DNA of 24,478 bases from Acididesulfobacillus acetoxydans (GCF_900016645.1 NZ_CDGJ01000125.1), one strand, 5' to 3'; positions 1-7,722 are shown, counted from the first letter of the stretch. Program-made: numbers and translations. Notes: generated by a model from the sequence alone, not told the origin.

Positions 1-79
1 ATAAAGGTATATAACGCGATGATGTCAGACCCAAGCCGGGGGTAAGGCCCTGATTAATCACCGGGAGGTAGAAAATAAT

Positions 80-832
80 ATGAAAGCTCTATTTACCCTG
101 ACATCCAGTGAGTCCAAACGGTTAATCGCCAAAGGAGTGAAGGCCCTGCCCGCCGTGAAGAAGGCCTTGGCCGAACATACGATCATTATTGCCGGGGGCA
201 CGACGAACGCATTTGTGGCGGAAGAACTTCTCAACCGGAAGGTGCCGGATAAGACCGGTTACACGGTGGGAATTGTCACTGAGGGTAAAACCGGTTTGAG
301 TTCCGCTCCCGACCCCACTCATCCTTTTGTCGTGCAGAAAGGCCGGCCTTTGGCCATACACTGGAAAGAGTACCTGCCGAACATGCAAGCCGGTGACGTC
401 TTTATTAAGGGAGGAAATGCCCTCGACCACACCGGTTTGGCGGCGGTCATGGTATCCGACTCCGCCGGCGGGACCATAGGTCTTGCCCAGGGAATCCTCC
501 TGGCCCGGGGAATCCCCTTAATCGTTCCCATCGGCTTGGAAAAAATGGTGCCCGACGTGCGCACAGCCCTTGAGTTCTTGACTCCGCTCCCGGACGAGGC
601 TTTGGGGCAAAAGGTCGGTCTGATTCCCATGTTGGGCGCGACTGTGGTTACGGAACTCACGGCTCTCGGTCTCCTCTATGGTCTCGAAGCACGCGCCATT
701 GCCGCCGGCGGCGTAGGGGGATCGGAGGGCGCGGTGACCATAGCGGTCGAAGGGCCGGAGAACGAGGTGCGGCGGGCTCTCGGGGACATCAAAAGTTTCA
801 AGGGGGAACCGCCAGTGAGGTACTTAAGTTAG
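80..832 (+). CDS. Conserved-looking protein of unknown function, 250 aa
   Basis: A clean 250-codon frame starts with ATG ten bases after GGGAGGT, a good ribosome binding site. The protein is soluble, with no signal peptide or membrane segment. It is rich in small residues, with glycine-containing turns such as IIIAGGTTNAFVAEELL (about residues 36-52), DSAGGTIG (about 127-134) and AAGGVGGSEGAVTIAVEG near the end. The alternation of predicted strands and glycine loops suggests an alpha/beta fold. I do not recognise a named family and assign no function. Codon use and composition match the neighbouring housekeeping genes, so it is very probably a real gene. It stands alone: the next gene is on the other strand, and an 11-bp tandem repeat follows its 3' end. 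Confidence 0.85.
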   Translation: MKALFTLTSSESKRLIAKGVKALPAVKKALAEHTIIIAGGTTNAFVAEELLNRKVPDKTGYTVGIVTEGKTGLSSAPDPTHPFVVQKGRPLAIHWKEYLPNMQAGDVFIKGGNALDHTGLAAVMVSDSAGGTIGLAQGILLARGIPLIVPIGLEKMVPDVRTALEFLTPLPDEALGQKVGLIPMLGATVVTELTALGLLYGLEARAIAAGGVGGSEGAVTIAVEGPENEVRRALGDIKSFKGEPPVRYLS

Positions 833-899
833 AAAGCGGACGGGGGTCAGAGACAAGCCCGATGTGGGTGTCGGGGGCATAGGTTAGGAAAGGCGGAAC

Positions 900-950
900 C
901 AGTATCGCCCAGTATCTGCCCAGTATCTGCCCAGTATCTGCCCAGTATCT
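900..950. repeat. 11-bp tandem repeat, about 4.5 copies
   Basis: CAGTATCTGCC occurs in direct tandem at 910-920, 921-931 and 932-942. It is preceded by a 10-nt variant at 900-909 and followed by a partial copy at 943-950. The array lies 68 bases after the stop codon of the 80-832 gene and before the convergent methyltransferase gene. The copies are contiguous, with no spacers, so this is not a CRISPR array. Confidence 0.9.
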
Positions 951-1065
951 AAGGCAAGCGTTTGTTGCCCGGCTGCGAACTGCCCCCTGCCGGAGGCTCG
1001 GGGGCGGGTGAAGCGGTTCATACAATATCGGGTTACCCCGGGTGCGGCCCGCTTGATCAGGAAAC

Positions 1066-2253
1066 TCAGTCCAGCTGGGAAGCGGGGGACGACACCTTGC
1101 CGGAATCTTGTATACGCCTTGGGCTTGGCGGGCGCGGCCCGAAGAACTGGAAGTAGTGACATTCCAAACGCCCGTTGTAGAGCTTGCGGCTTTTGTCCCA
1201 ACGCTTTCCTATGTATTGTTCGGGCTTTCGCTCAGTGGTCAGAAAGTGCAGGGACCAAGTGGCGAGATTGCGCCAAACAGTCCCCAGTTCTTGGTAAAGA
1301 AGAGCAGCCTCTGATTTTTCCCCCACACGCTCTCCGTAAGGAGGGTTAGTGATCAGGTGACCGTAATCAAAACGCGAGCGCACTTGAGCAACCGGCAAAC
1401 GCTGAAAATGAACCTGTTCCGCGAGCCCGGCTTCTTGAGCGTGAACCCGGGCTAAGCGCAAGACTTCGGGGTCGATGTCCGAACCGAAGATGCGGAGCGG
1501 TAAAGAAGGCTGCCATAGGTCCAATGCTTCCTGCCAGGCCTCCTGCCACAGCTGTTTGGGCAAGTTGGGCCATTGTTCGCTGACAAAATTCCGTTTTAGG
1601 CCCGGGGCCCGGTTTTGAGCTATCAAGGCTGCTTCCAGAGGAATCGTTCCGCTGCCGCAGAACGGATCCAGCAAGGGCTGTTCGGGTTGCCAGCGGCTCA
1701 AGAGGATCATGGCGGAGGCTAATGTTTCTTTCAAGGGTGCCGGTCCGGCCAACTGACGGTAGCCGCGTTTGTGCAGGCCGGCGCCGGAAGTGTCAAGGGT
1801 GAGGGTGACCGTGTCCTTGAGTAAAGCGACTTCCACCGTGTAGCGGGGGCCGTCCTCGGGAAACCACTCCAATTTGTAGCTTCTCTTCAGCCTTTCCACA
1901 ATGGCCTTTTTAACAATGGCCTGACAGTCGGGAACACTGTGAAGTTGAGACTTGATTGATTTTCCTTCTACGGGGAAAAGCGCATTAGCAGGCAGCCATT
2001 CTTCCCAAGGCAGGGCCCTGGTTTGCTGAAACAACTCCTCGAAAGTCCGGGCGGAAAATTCCCCCACCTGGAGCAAGACTCTTTCGGCAGTGCGCAACCA
2101 GAGATTGGAACGGCACAGGCCCAGTTCATCACTCGTAAAGGTAACTCTGCCGTTTTCGGTGGACAATTGGTCATAACCCAGCTGCCGCAACTCTCGGGCG
2201 ACGACGGATTCCACCCCGAAAGCCGAGGTGGCGATCAACTTGAGTTTGGACAC
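1066..2253 (-). CDS. THUMP-domain class I SAM-dependent RNA methyltransferase (YpsC/RlmL type)
   Basis: The protein is about 395 aa and probably methylates a guanine base of 23S rRNA, by analogy with the RlmL (m2G2445) family. The N-terminal ~155 residues form the ferredoxin-like/THUMP RNA-binding part. The methyltransferase core has the SAM-binding loop DPFCGSG (about residues 196-202), an acidic SDID strand end, and the catalytic motif NPPYGER (about 303-309) typical of N2-guanine methyltransferases. I chose the GTG at 2253 because GAGGTG lies 7 bases upstream and SKLKLIATSAFG matches the usual family start. An in-frame ATG at 2280 would add 9 residues but has no clear binding site. The last ~24 residues (Pro/Ser/Arg-rich, after FQFFGPRP) look like a lineage-specific tail. 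The gene is monocistronic and convergent with the upstream gene. Confidence 0.9.
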   Translation of the reverse strand: MSKLKLIATSAFGVESVVARELRQLGYDQLSTENGRVTFTSDELGLCRSNLWLRTAERVLLQVGEFSARTFEELFQQTRALPWEEWLPANALFPVEGKSIKSQLHSVPDCQAIVKKAIVERLKRSYKLEWFPEDGPRYTVEVALLKDTVTLTLDTSGAGLHKRGYRQLAGPAPLKETLASAMILLSRWQPEQPLLDPFCGSGTIPLEAALIAQNRAPGLKRNFVSEQWPNLPKQLWQEAWQEALDLWQPSLPLRIFGSDIDPEVLRLARVHAQEAGLAEQVHFQRLPVAQVRSRFDYGHLITNPPYGERVGEKSEAALLYQELGTVWRNLATWSLHFLTTERKPEQYIGKRWDKSRKLYNGRLECHYFQFFGPRPPSPRRIQDSGKVSSPASQLD

Positions 2254-2280
2254 GTGAGAGCACCTCTTTTTCGATAACAT

Positions 2281-3384
2281 AACAAACTTGTAAACTGTTT
2301 AATTCGTAACTCGTTCCCCTTCAATAACTACTTCTCTCGACTTCTGAGTCATGGGTTTTTCCCGGCGGGCAGAAAGCCCCTCTTTACCGGCGGGGAGTGA
2401 ATCATATAGCTTATAGCATATAGGGGATCCTCACCGTTGGCAAGCCGCCCGGACCTGCGCCGATACAAAATCTCCTTATGGCTGAAGCCGAGGGCATCAG
2501 GCTAAGCTCTCTGGTCAGAGGGAGGGCGAAGAATATTGTCACGGCGGCTTGGATACCCCTTGACAATGGGGTTGGGCGGAGAGATAATAGGCTTACAGAT
2601 AGTGAAGAAGTCATACAGAACCTTTTCCCGCAAAGTTCCTCCAAGTCAGTCTGTCCTGTGACGCGTTCGTTCAATCGTGGGAGATGTCAAAAGTCGGTTA
2701 GTCTTCTTCATGGCTCTCGGTGGTTTTTCAATTCAGTAGGAGGAAGCTGTAGAATTAAGCGAGAGGTCTGTTCAGGTAAGGTTGAGTTAGATCAGCCGAT
2801 TCTGTCTTGAGGATTTCAACGTCGGCGTCGATACTCCGTTTAGCGGAGCAAGCTTTCAATTCAGCAATTCAGATTGGCCCCGTTTGGGACTCAGTGGATG
2901 ATCGTGTAAAAGGTTCCCAAAGGTTCATTTTTCATCTTTCAGTGGTGGAGGAGCTTTGCGGGATTATATCTTCAGAATCCAGACCGTTTTGCCAGCGCAA
3001 AACGGTCTCTGTTTGTTGTGGCTTGTTTCAGGCCTTGGCGGACCATAGGCGAGGGCATTCCAATCGCTTTATCCCGATACCTCCCGAATCGAAGGACGCC
3101 AGTCCTCATCGGCTCCTTTGCGATTTTTTAGCTGACGGTACGGGCCTTCGGAAGGCCGGGGAGACTTTTCGTTCTGGCCAAGTTGTTTAGACGTATACTC
3201 TCATTCGTCTTCGATTGAGGGTATTGTCTTGCCTGTCTTTTTCTGGCGCGCACGACTTTTGCGATCTGCGGAGGACTTGCACTATTGTTTCTCGGCGTTC
3301 TTTACCTTACCCACAGGCGCTTCGGGTTTACAAGCCTAATGTAGTGTACCCTTATACTTATCTTACAAGGAGGGTGAGTTCCAG
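2281..3384. other. 1.1-kb region without a supportable gene
   Basis: Several frames stay open for 60-130 codons on either strand, but none has a convincing ribosome binding site, a recognisable motif or gene-like composition. One plus-strand frame from about 2909 to 3130 has a more protein-like mix (Trp, Phe, Arg) and could be a decayed transposase or other gene, but I cannot name it. The region is less GC-rich than its neighbours. Its only strong structure is the hairpin at 2981-3008. Confidence 0.5.
2981..3008. repeat. Perfect 11-bp inverted repeat (hairpin), possible terminator
   Basis: AGACCGTTTTG and CAAAACGGTCT form a perfect 11-bp stem around the 6-base loop CCAGCG. On the plus strand it is followed by CTGTTTGTTG, a poor U-tract, so terminator function is possible but not compelling. 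No expressed gene is evident upstream. Confidence 0.55.
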
Positions 3385-3465
3385 GTGAGACAAAAGTTTC
3401 GCAGCCGGTCAGTCGGTCCGTGGCGGAAATTCGCTTATTTTAACTTTGATATCAGAAGGAGCTGA
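3385..3465 (+). CDS. Possible 26-aa leader peptide upstream of the LD-carboxypeptidase
   Basis: A GTG codon lies 11 bases after AAGGAGGGTGAG, one of the strongest Shine-Dalgarno sequences in the window, and opens a 26-codon frame. The predicted peptide is basic and aromatic, with several Arg, Phe, Trp and Lys residues. It ends with TGA at 3463-3465, 7 bases before the ATG of the next gene and overlapping that gene's binding site. The geometry suggests translational coupling. The strong site could alternatively be fortuitous, and nothing is known of the peptide. Confidence 0.35.
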   Translation: MRQKFRSRSVGPWRKFAYFNFDIRRS

Positions 3466-3472
3466 TTTTACT

Positions 3473-4417
3473 ATGATGGTCAAACCGAGAGCGCTTAAAA
3501 AAGGGGAAACTGTCGGTCTGGTTGCCCCATCCGGCCCGGTTCCTAAGCCGGAAATAGTTGATGCGGCGGTAGCTAAAGTACTGGAATTGGGATTCAACGT
3601 AAAGGTGGGGGAAAGTTGCCGCGGGAGTTACGGATACCTGGCCGGCTGCGACGAAGTTAGGGCTAACGATCTGAATGCGATGTTCGCCGATCCCTTGATT
3701 TCCGGTATTATCTCTATGAGAGGTGGTTATGGGGCGCTGAGGATTCTTGATAAACTGGACTATAGGACGATCGCGAGGAACCCTAAGGTATTTGTGGGCT
3801 ACAGTGATATCACCTGCCTTCACCTTGCCTTTAACAAGATGTGCAACCTTGTAACATTTCATGGGCCCATGGCAACTACCGATATGCTTCCAGACTTCGA
3901 CGCTTTCTCAAAGGAGAGTTTTCTGAAAGCAATTACGGCAAATGGACCGCTGGATATGCTGAATAACCCGTCAGGTGAACCGATTAAATGTCTCACGAAA
4001 GGAAAGGCAAGCGGTCCAATCGTCGGTGGCAACCTCTCACTGATTTCGGCATTAATGGGTACCCCCTATGAGATAGATACCAAGGACAAGCTTCTGCTTC
4101 TTGAAGACATTGATGAGCATCCTTATCGGGTGGATAGAATGCTGACACAGCTTAGATTGGCTGGGAAATTCGCCCAATGCAGCGGAGTAATTATTGGTGA
4201 TTGGAATAACTGTGTTCCCGAAGAAGGCAAACCGAGTTTATCCTTAATGGATCTCGTCGAAGGAATTATTGCCCCTTTTGGGAAACCTGCTATCTATAAT
4301 TTTAAAGCCGGGCATTCCCAGCCCAAAATAACCGTTCCGTTTGGCGTAGAAGCGGTTCTTGATGCTGACAGTTGTACGCTTTCTATCAAGAAGAGTGCGG
4401 CCAAGGCGAATATTTAA
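3473..4417 (+). CDS. LD-carboxypeptidase, peptidase family S66 (LdcA/MccF-like)
   Basis: The 314-aa protein belongs to serine peptidase family S66, whose members trim the terminal D-Ala from muramoyl-tetrapeptide in peptidoglycan recycling (LdcA) or act on microcin-like conjugates (MccF). The family triad is visible: Ser111 in VGYSDIT, Glu211 in LLLEDIDEHPYR, and His281 in AGHSQPK. The N-terminal motif VGLVAPSGP and the RGGYGALRILD segment are also typical. There is no signal peptide, so a cytoplasmic location is expected. I chose ATG 3473, with GAAGGAG 11 bases upstream. A second ATG follows directly, and an in-frame TTG at 3446 has no binding site. The context (a lone gene facing aspartate kinase) does not separate the recycling role from the immunity role; recycling is the default. 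Confidence 0.9.
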   Translation: MMVKPRALKKGETVGLVAPSGPVPKPEIVDAAVAKVLELGFNVKVGESCRGSYGYLAGCDEVRANDLNAMFADPLISGIISMRGGYGALRILDKLDYRTIARNPKVFVGYSDITCLHLAFNKMCNLVTFHGPMATTDMLPDFDAFSKESFLKAITANGPLDMLNNPSGEPIKCLTKGKASGPIVGGNLSLISALMGTPYEIDTKDKLLLLEDIDEHPYRVDRMLTQLRLAGKFAQCSGVIIGDWNNCVPEEGKPSLSLMDLVEGIIAPFGKPAIYNFKAGHSQPKITVPFGVEAVLDADSCTLSIKKSAAKANI

Positions 4418-4552
4418 AGCAAAAGCGAAGCATCTGACAAGAACCCTCTAGAAAACTCCGCACAGGCGTATAGCACGGGCGTATAACGAGCCGACTGGCG
4501 CCGAAGCCTAAGCGCGGGGAGCGAGGCAAGCTTTCTTAATTGAGAAACCCCC

Positions 4553-4568
4553 AAACCTCCGGGTTTGA
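4553..4568 (-). terminator. Weak terminator-like hairpin between convergent genes
   Basis: CAAACC-TCCG-GGTTTG forms a 6-bp stem. Read on the minus strand after the aspartate kinase stop, it is followed by GGGGTTTCTC, which gives only a short U-rich run. It is the sole candidate between the two convergent genes. Confidence 0.35.
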
Positions 4569-4603
4569 AAGAATTCCTGGGCCCATGGAATGTGCCCGTC
4601 GCC

Positions 4604-5830
4604 TTAAACGCGTAAACAAAACTTCTTATGTAGGGTTTGGACCGCCGCTACCATGTCTTCCTTGCGAACCAACACCCTGATAGAAGTGTGTGAATCCGCT
4701 AATTGGAGGACAGTGACCCCCGCTTCGGCGAGCACTTCTACCAGTTGTGATATTATACGGGGGACGTTAGTAATTCCCGAACCTACAACAGATACTCTGG
4801 CACAACTCGTAACGATGTCAGCCTGAAAGCCTAGATTGCTTAGGATGTCGATGGCCTCGGGGGCCACCTCATCTTGAACCGTATAGAATACGGCGGTAGG
4901 TTGTTCACGGACGAAGTCAATGCCAATATCGGCAAGGGCCATCGCTTTAAATATCTTTTGGCTCATAAGACGATGATCTTTACTGTCTCCTTTCAGGACC
5001 CGGAGTTGTACGATATTGGGCGTATGTGCAATTCCTGTAATAGCACGGTCTGAGGTAGTGCCGGGTCCGGTCTTCCGAGCCGGATACATGTGAGTAAGCA
5101 GTGTTCCCGGTCCGTCTGAAAAGGTCGATTTGATTCTCAGCGGGATGTTTCGTTGCATTGCAATTTCCACAGAACGTGGATGGATGACTTTTGCCCCTTG
5201 GTATGCCATTTGACATATTTCATTAAAGGTCACGGTATCTATTGTCTGCGCATCCTCCACAATCCGGGGATCCGCCGTCATAATTCCCTCAACATCAGTG
5301 TAAATATCTATCGCTGTGGCATTAAGAGCGACTCCCAGGGCCGAAGCGGTAATATCACTCCCACCTCGTCCAAGAGTTGTAATTTGGCCGTTTTCTGTTA
5401 TGCCTTGGAAGCCGGTGACGACCACTATTTTGTCTTGAGTCAGTTGTTCCAGGATTTTACCGGGCTCTACCCGTATGATTCTGGCATCCCCAAACTTGTC
5501 ATCAGTAATAATCCCTGCTTGCCATCCTGTGAACAGCGTTGCTTTAAATCCCAGACTACTCAATGTACTTACCAAAATAGCCCCAGAAATCACTTCTCCG
5601 CAACTTATTAGAAGGTCGGATTCGCGATTTGATAATTCGGAACAGATGCCTCTTACGATACTCAGAAAAGTGTCGGTTGCATATGGATCCCCCGAGCGAC
5701 CGATTGCAGAGACGACGATAACCGGGGAATATCCGCTGTGAACCGCCTCAGAAACTTTTGAGGCCACTATGGCTCTTCTTTGCGCCGTAGCCACAGAGGT
5801 TCCACCAAATTTTTGTATCAGAATTCGCAA
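4604..5830 (-). CDS. Aspartate kinase (aspartokinase)
   Basis: This enzyme phosphorylates L-aspartate at the entry to lysine, threonine, methionine and diaminopimelate synthesis in the cytoplasm. The kinase domain has the N-terminal KFGGTS nucleotide/substrate motif (residues 7-12), the GRGGSDITASALG loop near residues 155-167, and the TDVEGI and DPRIV segments. The C-terminal part contains two ACT-like regulatory stretches, including DIGIDFV and AGVTVLQLADSHTSI. I place the start at TTG 5830, which gives about 408 aa, because AAAGGGGG lies just upstream and the frame then begins MRILIQKFGGTS like other members. ATG 5878 in the same frame would add 16 atypical residues and has a weaker site. 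The gene stands alone with no other pathway gene nearby, so the isozyme cannot be named. I found no lysine riboswitch in the leader. Confidence 0.92.
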   Translation of the reverse strand: MRILIQKFGGTSVATAQRRAIVASKVSEAVHSGYSPVIVVSAIGRSGDPYATDTFLSIVRGICSELSNRESDLLISCGEVISGAILVSTLSSLGFKATLFTGWQAGIITDDKFGDARIIRVEPGKILEQLTQDKIVVVTGFQGITENGQITTLGRGGSDITASALGVALNATAIDIYTDVEGIMTADPRIVEDAQTIDTVTFNEICQMAYQGAKVIHPRSVEIAMQRNIPLRIKSTFSDGPGTLLTHMYPARKTGPGTTSDRAITGIAHTPNIVQLRVLKGDSKDHRLMSQKIFKAMALADIGIDFVREQPTAVFYTVQDEVAPEAIDILSNLGFQADIVTSCARVSVVGSGITNVPRIISQLVEVLAEAGVTVLQLADSHTSIRVLVRKEDMVAAVQTLHKKFCLRV

Positions 5831-5920
5831 CTCTTTAACCCCCTTTTCCCGGTTCGATTGTGAATACTCGCCTGTCATGACACGCCACCCCTGATCCTAA
5901 ATTTGTACTGCATTTTGCCT

Positions 5921-5951
5921 ATTATTAAAGAGAACCCTTTTCGTTACACAA
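5921..5951 (-). promoter_or_regulatory. Candidate sigma-A promoter for aspartate kinase
   Basis: On the minus strand, TTGTGT (5951-5946) is followed after 18 bases by TAATAA/TAATAAT (5927-5921). It lies about 90 bases before the chosen start. A short hairpin, CCCTTTT-N8-AAAAGGG (5936-5957), overlaps the -35 side and might be an operator. Confidence 0.35.
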
Positions 5952-5957
5952 AAGGGA

Positions 5958-6441
5958 ACTGTGGAGCGTTATAGGTTGTGAGTTCGAATGGGGCAGTGGT
6001 AAGCCCTTTTGGCCATTGTGCGCCAGGATCACTGGTGTCACTTGATCGAGCGTATTCAGATACTGTAGACGCGACCATCATCCCGGGAACGCAAGGAGCG
6101 TTTTCGCATCGGCCCTCCGACTATGTAAGCTACCAGCCGTTACTGCCAATAGCTGCTACGTGAATTCCTTTTGGCTCAGTTGTTTCCGTGTTCTTTCATG
6201 GCAGTGTCCCATAGACTACTATCCAGTATATGAGAAGCCGGGGAGAGCAGTTACAGGATACATTTTGTCTGAAGCATCAAGTTGATTGTCAGCCGCAAAC
6301 AGGGGATTAAGCATATCGCGAGCAGTCATTGGAAGGCGTGGCCGGTAAGCGGTGTAAGGAAGGATGAAGGTGGCTTGAGTGAAAAAGGCGAGTAGGTGTG
6401 GGACAAAGAGGAAAAAATAACAAGGTTTTGGAAGAAACCTC
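5958..6441. other. Intergenic stretch with no supported gene
   Basis: This region lies between the aspartate kinase promoter and the micro-ORF unit. One plus frame, about 5978-6163, reads with some protein-like character near its end (a GAFSHRP segment) but has no ribosome binding site and no identifiable family. It may be a decayed gene fragment. I see no tRNA, riboswitch or repeat here. Confidence 0.4.
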
Positions 6442-6470
6442 TTGCTAAACGGATTCAAGTCAGATATAAT
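6442..6470 (+). promoter_or_regulatory. Sigma-A promoter of the micro-ORF unit
   Basis: TTGCTA (6442-6447) and a perfect TATAAT (6465-6470) are separated by exactly 17 bases. The predicted transcription start near 6477 lies 40 bases before the ATG of the 33-aa ORF. Confidence 0.65.
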
Positions 6471-6516
6471 ATTACTATTACCGTGAAAGGAATGGTGCAA
6501 GAAAGGAGGAAAACGT

Positions 6517-6618
6517 ATGAGCCAAAACGAAAAGAAAATCATTGAGGCCATCTTGGCTTCGGTCGGCTTAGAACACCTTCAGCCGACAAGAGATGCGCGT
6601 TCGGGGAGAAATAATTAA
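6517..6618 (+). CDS. Small protein, 33 aa, in its own transcription unit
   Basis: ATG 6517 follows AAAGGAGGAAAACGT, an excellent ribosome binding site. The peptide opens with MSQNEKKIIEAILASVG, a plausible short amphipathic helix, and continues as a polar tail (EHLQPTRDARSGRNN) with no cysteine and no signal or membrane segment. It has its own sigma-A promoter upstream and a strong terminator 42 bases downstream, so it looks like a dedicated unit rather than chance. I do not recognise the family. A regulatory peptide, a small adaptor protein, or a translated leader of an RNA regulator are all possible. Confidence is in its being translated, not in a role. Confidence 0.6.
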   Translation: MSQNEKKIIEAILASVGLEHLQPTRDARSGRNN

Positions 6619-6639
6619 TCTGAAGGAGATTATTTTAAA

Positions 6640-6660
6640 ATGAATCCTGAACAATTATGA
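6640..6660 (+). CDS. Six-residue micro-ORF (MNPEQL) before the terminator
   Basis: A second good ribosome binding site (GAAGGAG, 11 bases before ATG) precedes a frame of only six sense codons ending in TGA. The terminator stem starts at the very next base. Such a strong site on so short a frame suggests either a signalling-type peptide, a ribosome-pausing device, or the start of a longer gene truncated in this genome. Confidence 0.35.
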   Translation: MNPEQL

Positions 6661-6694
6661 AAGCGAGTTCCTTGCGTGTGAGGAACTCGCTTTT
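6661..6694 (+). terminator. Strong rho-independent terminator
   Basis: AAGCGAGTTCCT pairs with AGGAACTCGCTT around the 8-base loop TGCGTGTG, and TTTT closes the 3' side. It ends the micro-ORF unit. Confidence 0.85.
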
Positions 6695-6870
6695 ACATAG
6701 GCTCCCGGCTCCGATGCAGTGATATGGGGGATGGCACAATTTTAAGGAGACACCAGCACAAAGGTATGGCCTTGAGAGAGATTTGAGGCTTAGCGCAGGC
6801 GAGCTTTCGTTCTGTGCGGGAGTCAAGAAAATGCGTAACTGTCAGGCCACGAAAGGAGTCGAGTTGGACA

Positions 6871-7443
6871 ATGACTCATTTGGTTTTGGGGATAGCGGGC
6901 AGCCCACGCCAAGGGAGTAACAGCGCTTGGTTGTTGGAACAAGCGATGCAGGAAGCAAGAGAACGGGGGCACCGGACGGAGACGATTTATCTTTCGAAAC
7001 TCACCTACTCGCCCTGCCGGGGGTGTGGGGCCTGCGAAAGCGGTGGGGAGTGTGTGATCCGGGACGATATGCAGGCACTGCAGCAGAAAATCTTGGCGGC
7101 CAACCGCATCATCGTAGCCACCCCCATTTTCTTCATGGGTTTAAATGCCCAAACGAAGGCGATGATTGACCGGATGCAGCCGTTTTGGGCCCGGAAATAC
7201 CTGTTACATACCGTGGTCGCGGACCGGGCGGAAAGACGCGGTCTTTTTGTCTCAACCGCCGGAACAAAGCTGAAAGATGTCTTTGCTTGTGCCCGGAAAT
7301 CGATTCAGGTATTTTTCAACATGGTTGAGGTAGAGTATGGGGGGGAGTGCCTTTTTCCCGGCGTTGACAAAGCGGGCGAGATTGTCGGAATACCCGGGGC
7401 GGCGGAGAGGGTTCAGGATGCAGTCACGCTTTTACTGAGCTAG
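6871..7443 (+). CDS. NADPH-dependent FMN reductase-fold iron-sulfur flavoprotein
   Basis: The 190-aa protein has a flavodoxin-like fold: a beta strand followed by the FMN phosphate loop GSPRQGSN (residues 10-17) and the TPIFFMG loop that normally contacts the flavin. Four cysteines at 49, 52, 55 and 61 form CX2CX2CX5C. This matches the compact motif of Isf-type iron-sulfur flavoproteins, where it holds a [4Fe-4S] cluster. A cytoplasmic electron-transfer or reductase role is expected, with unknown partner. The start is ATG 6871 with AAAGGAG 12 bases upstream; 19 upstream in-frame codons have no better site. A 36-bp tandem repeat begins immediately after the stop. Isf-like flavoproteins are common in anaerobes, in keeping with the other genes. 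Confidence 0.88.
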   Translation: MTHLVLGIAGSPRQGSNSAWLLEQAMQEARERGHRTETIYLSKLTYSPCRGCGACESGGECVIRDDMQALQQKILAANRIIVATPIFFMGLNAQTKAMIDRMQPFWARKYLLHTVVADRAERRGLFVSTAGTKLKDVFACARKSIQVFFNMVEVEYGGECLFPGVDKAGEIVGIPGAAERVQDAVTLLLS

Positions 7444-7569
7444 AAGCGAAGTCCGCAGAACCATGGCTTGTTGGGCCCAAAGCGGGGTCCGCAGAATCAC
7501 GGCTTGTTGGGCCCAAAGCGAAGTCCGCAGAATCATGGCTTGTTGGGCCCAAAGTGGGATCCGCAGAAT
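7444..7569. repeat. 36-bp tandem repeat, 3.5 copies, directly after a stop codon
   Basis: Copies lie at 7444-7479, 7480-7515 and 7516-7551, with a half copy at 7552-7569. Each full unit contains the palindrome TTGGGCCCAA and the segment TCCGCAGAA. Copies differ at only a few positions. The array starts at the base after the TAG of the flavoprotein gene. Since 36 is a multiple of 3, it reads as a 12-residue repeat (with CWAQS) in one frame, but there is no start site. Confidence 0.92.
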
Positions 7570-7613
7570 TTTTGTCCCCCCGGCGGTAAGAGAAGGATTG
7601 CTCGGACGAAATA

Positions 7614-7622
7614 TGCTATACT
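7614..7622 (+). promoter_or_regulatory. Possible extended -10 promoter for the phosphoglucomutase gene
   Basis: TGCTATACT gives an extended -10 element (TG-N-TATACT). There is no good -35 at 16-18 bases; TTGCTC is only 13 bases upstream. It is about 100 bases before the GTG start. Confidence 0.3.
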
Positions 7623-7722
7623 GTTGCGGAAAAGCTCTGTTTTGAGCACATCCGCCGTGCTCGTTTTGCGCCTGTTCTAGAGATGTCCGGCGCGCATAGT
7701 TCAGAGAAAGGAGTCGACAAAA

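Noticed and set aside
5831..6160. Lysine riboswitch or T-box before aspartate kinase
   Set aside because: I looked for the AGAGGTGC/GGAAAG blocks of the L box and for the T-box TGGNACCGCG motif on the minus strand and found neither.
5978..6163. 61-codon frame with a protein-like C-terminal part, and a GTTCGAAT motif recalling a tRNA T-loop
   Set aside because: There is no ribosome binding site and no family match. The T-loop-like bases lack a pairing stem and a cloverleaf.
6640..6700. Selenocysteine readthrough of the TGA ending the six-residue ORF, with the hairpin as a SECIS
   Set aside because: A second TGA follows within a few codons, and the hairpin has a U-tract and fits an ordinary terminator much better.
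7444..7569. Regular repeats suggesting a CRISPR array
   Set aside because: The units are contiguous with no variable spacers between them, and there are no cas genes. The same holds for the arrays at 900, 14097 and 19654.
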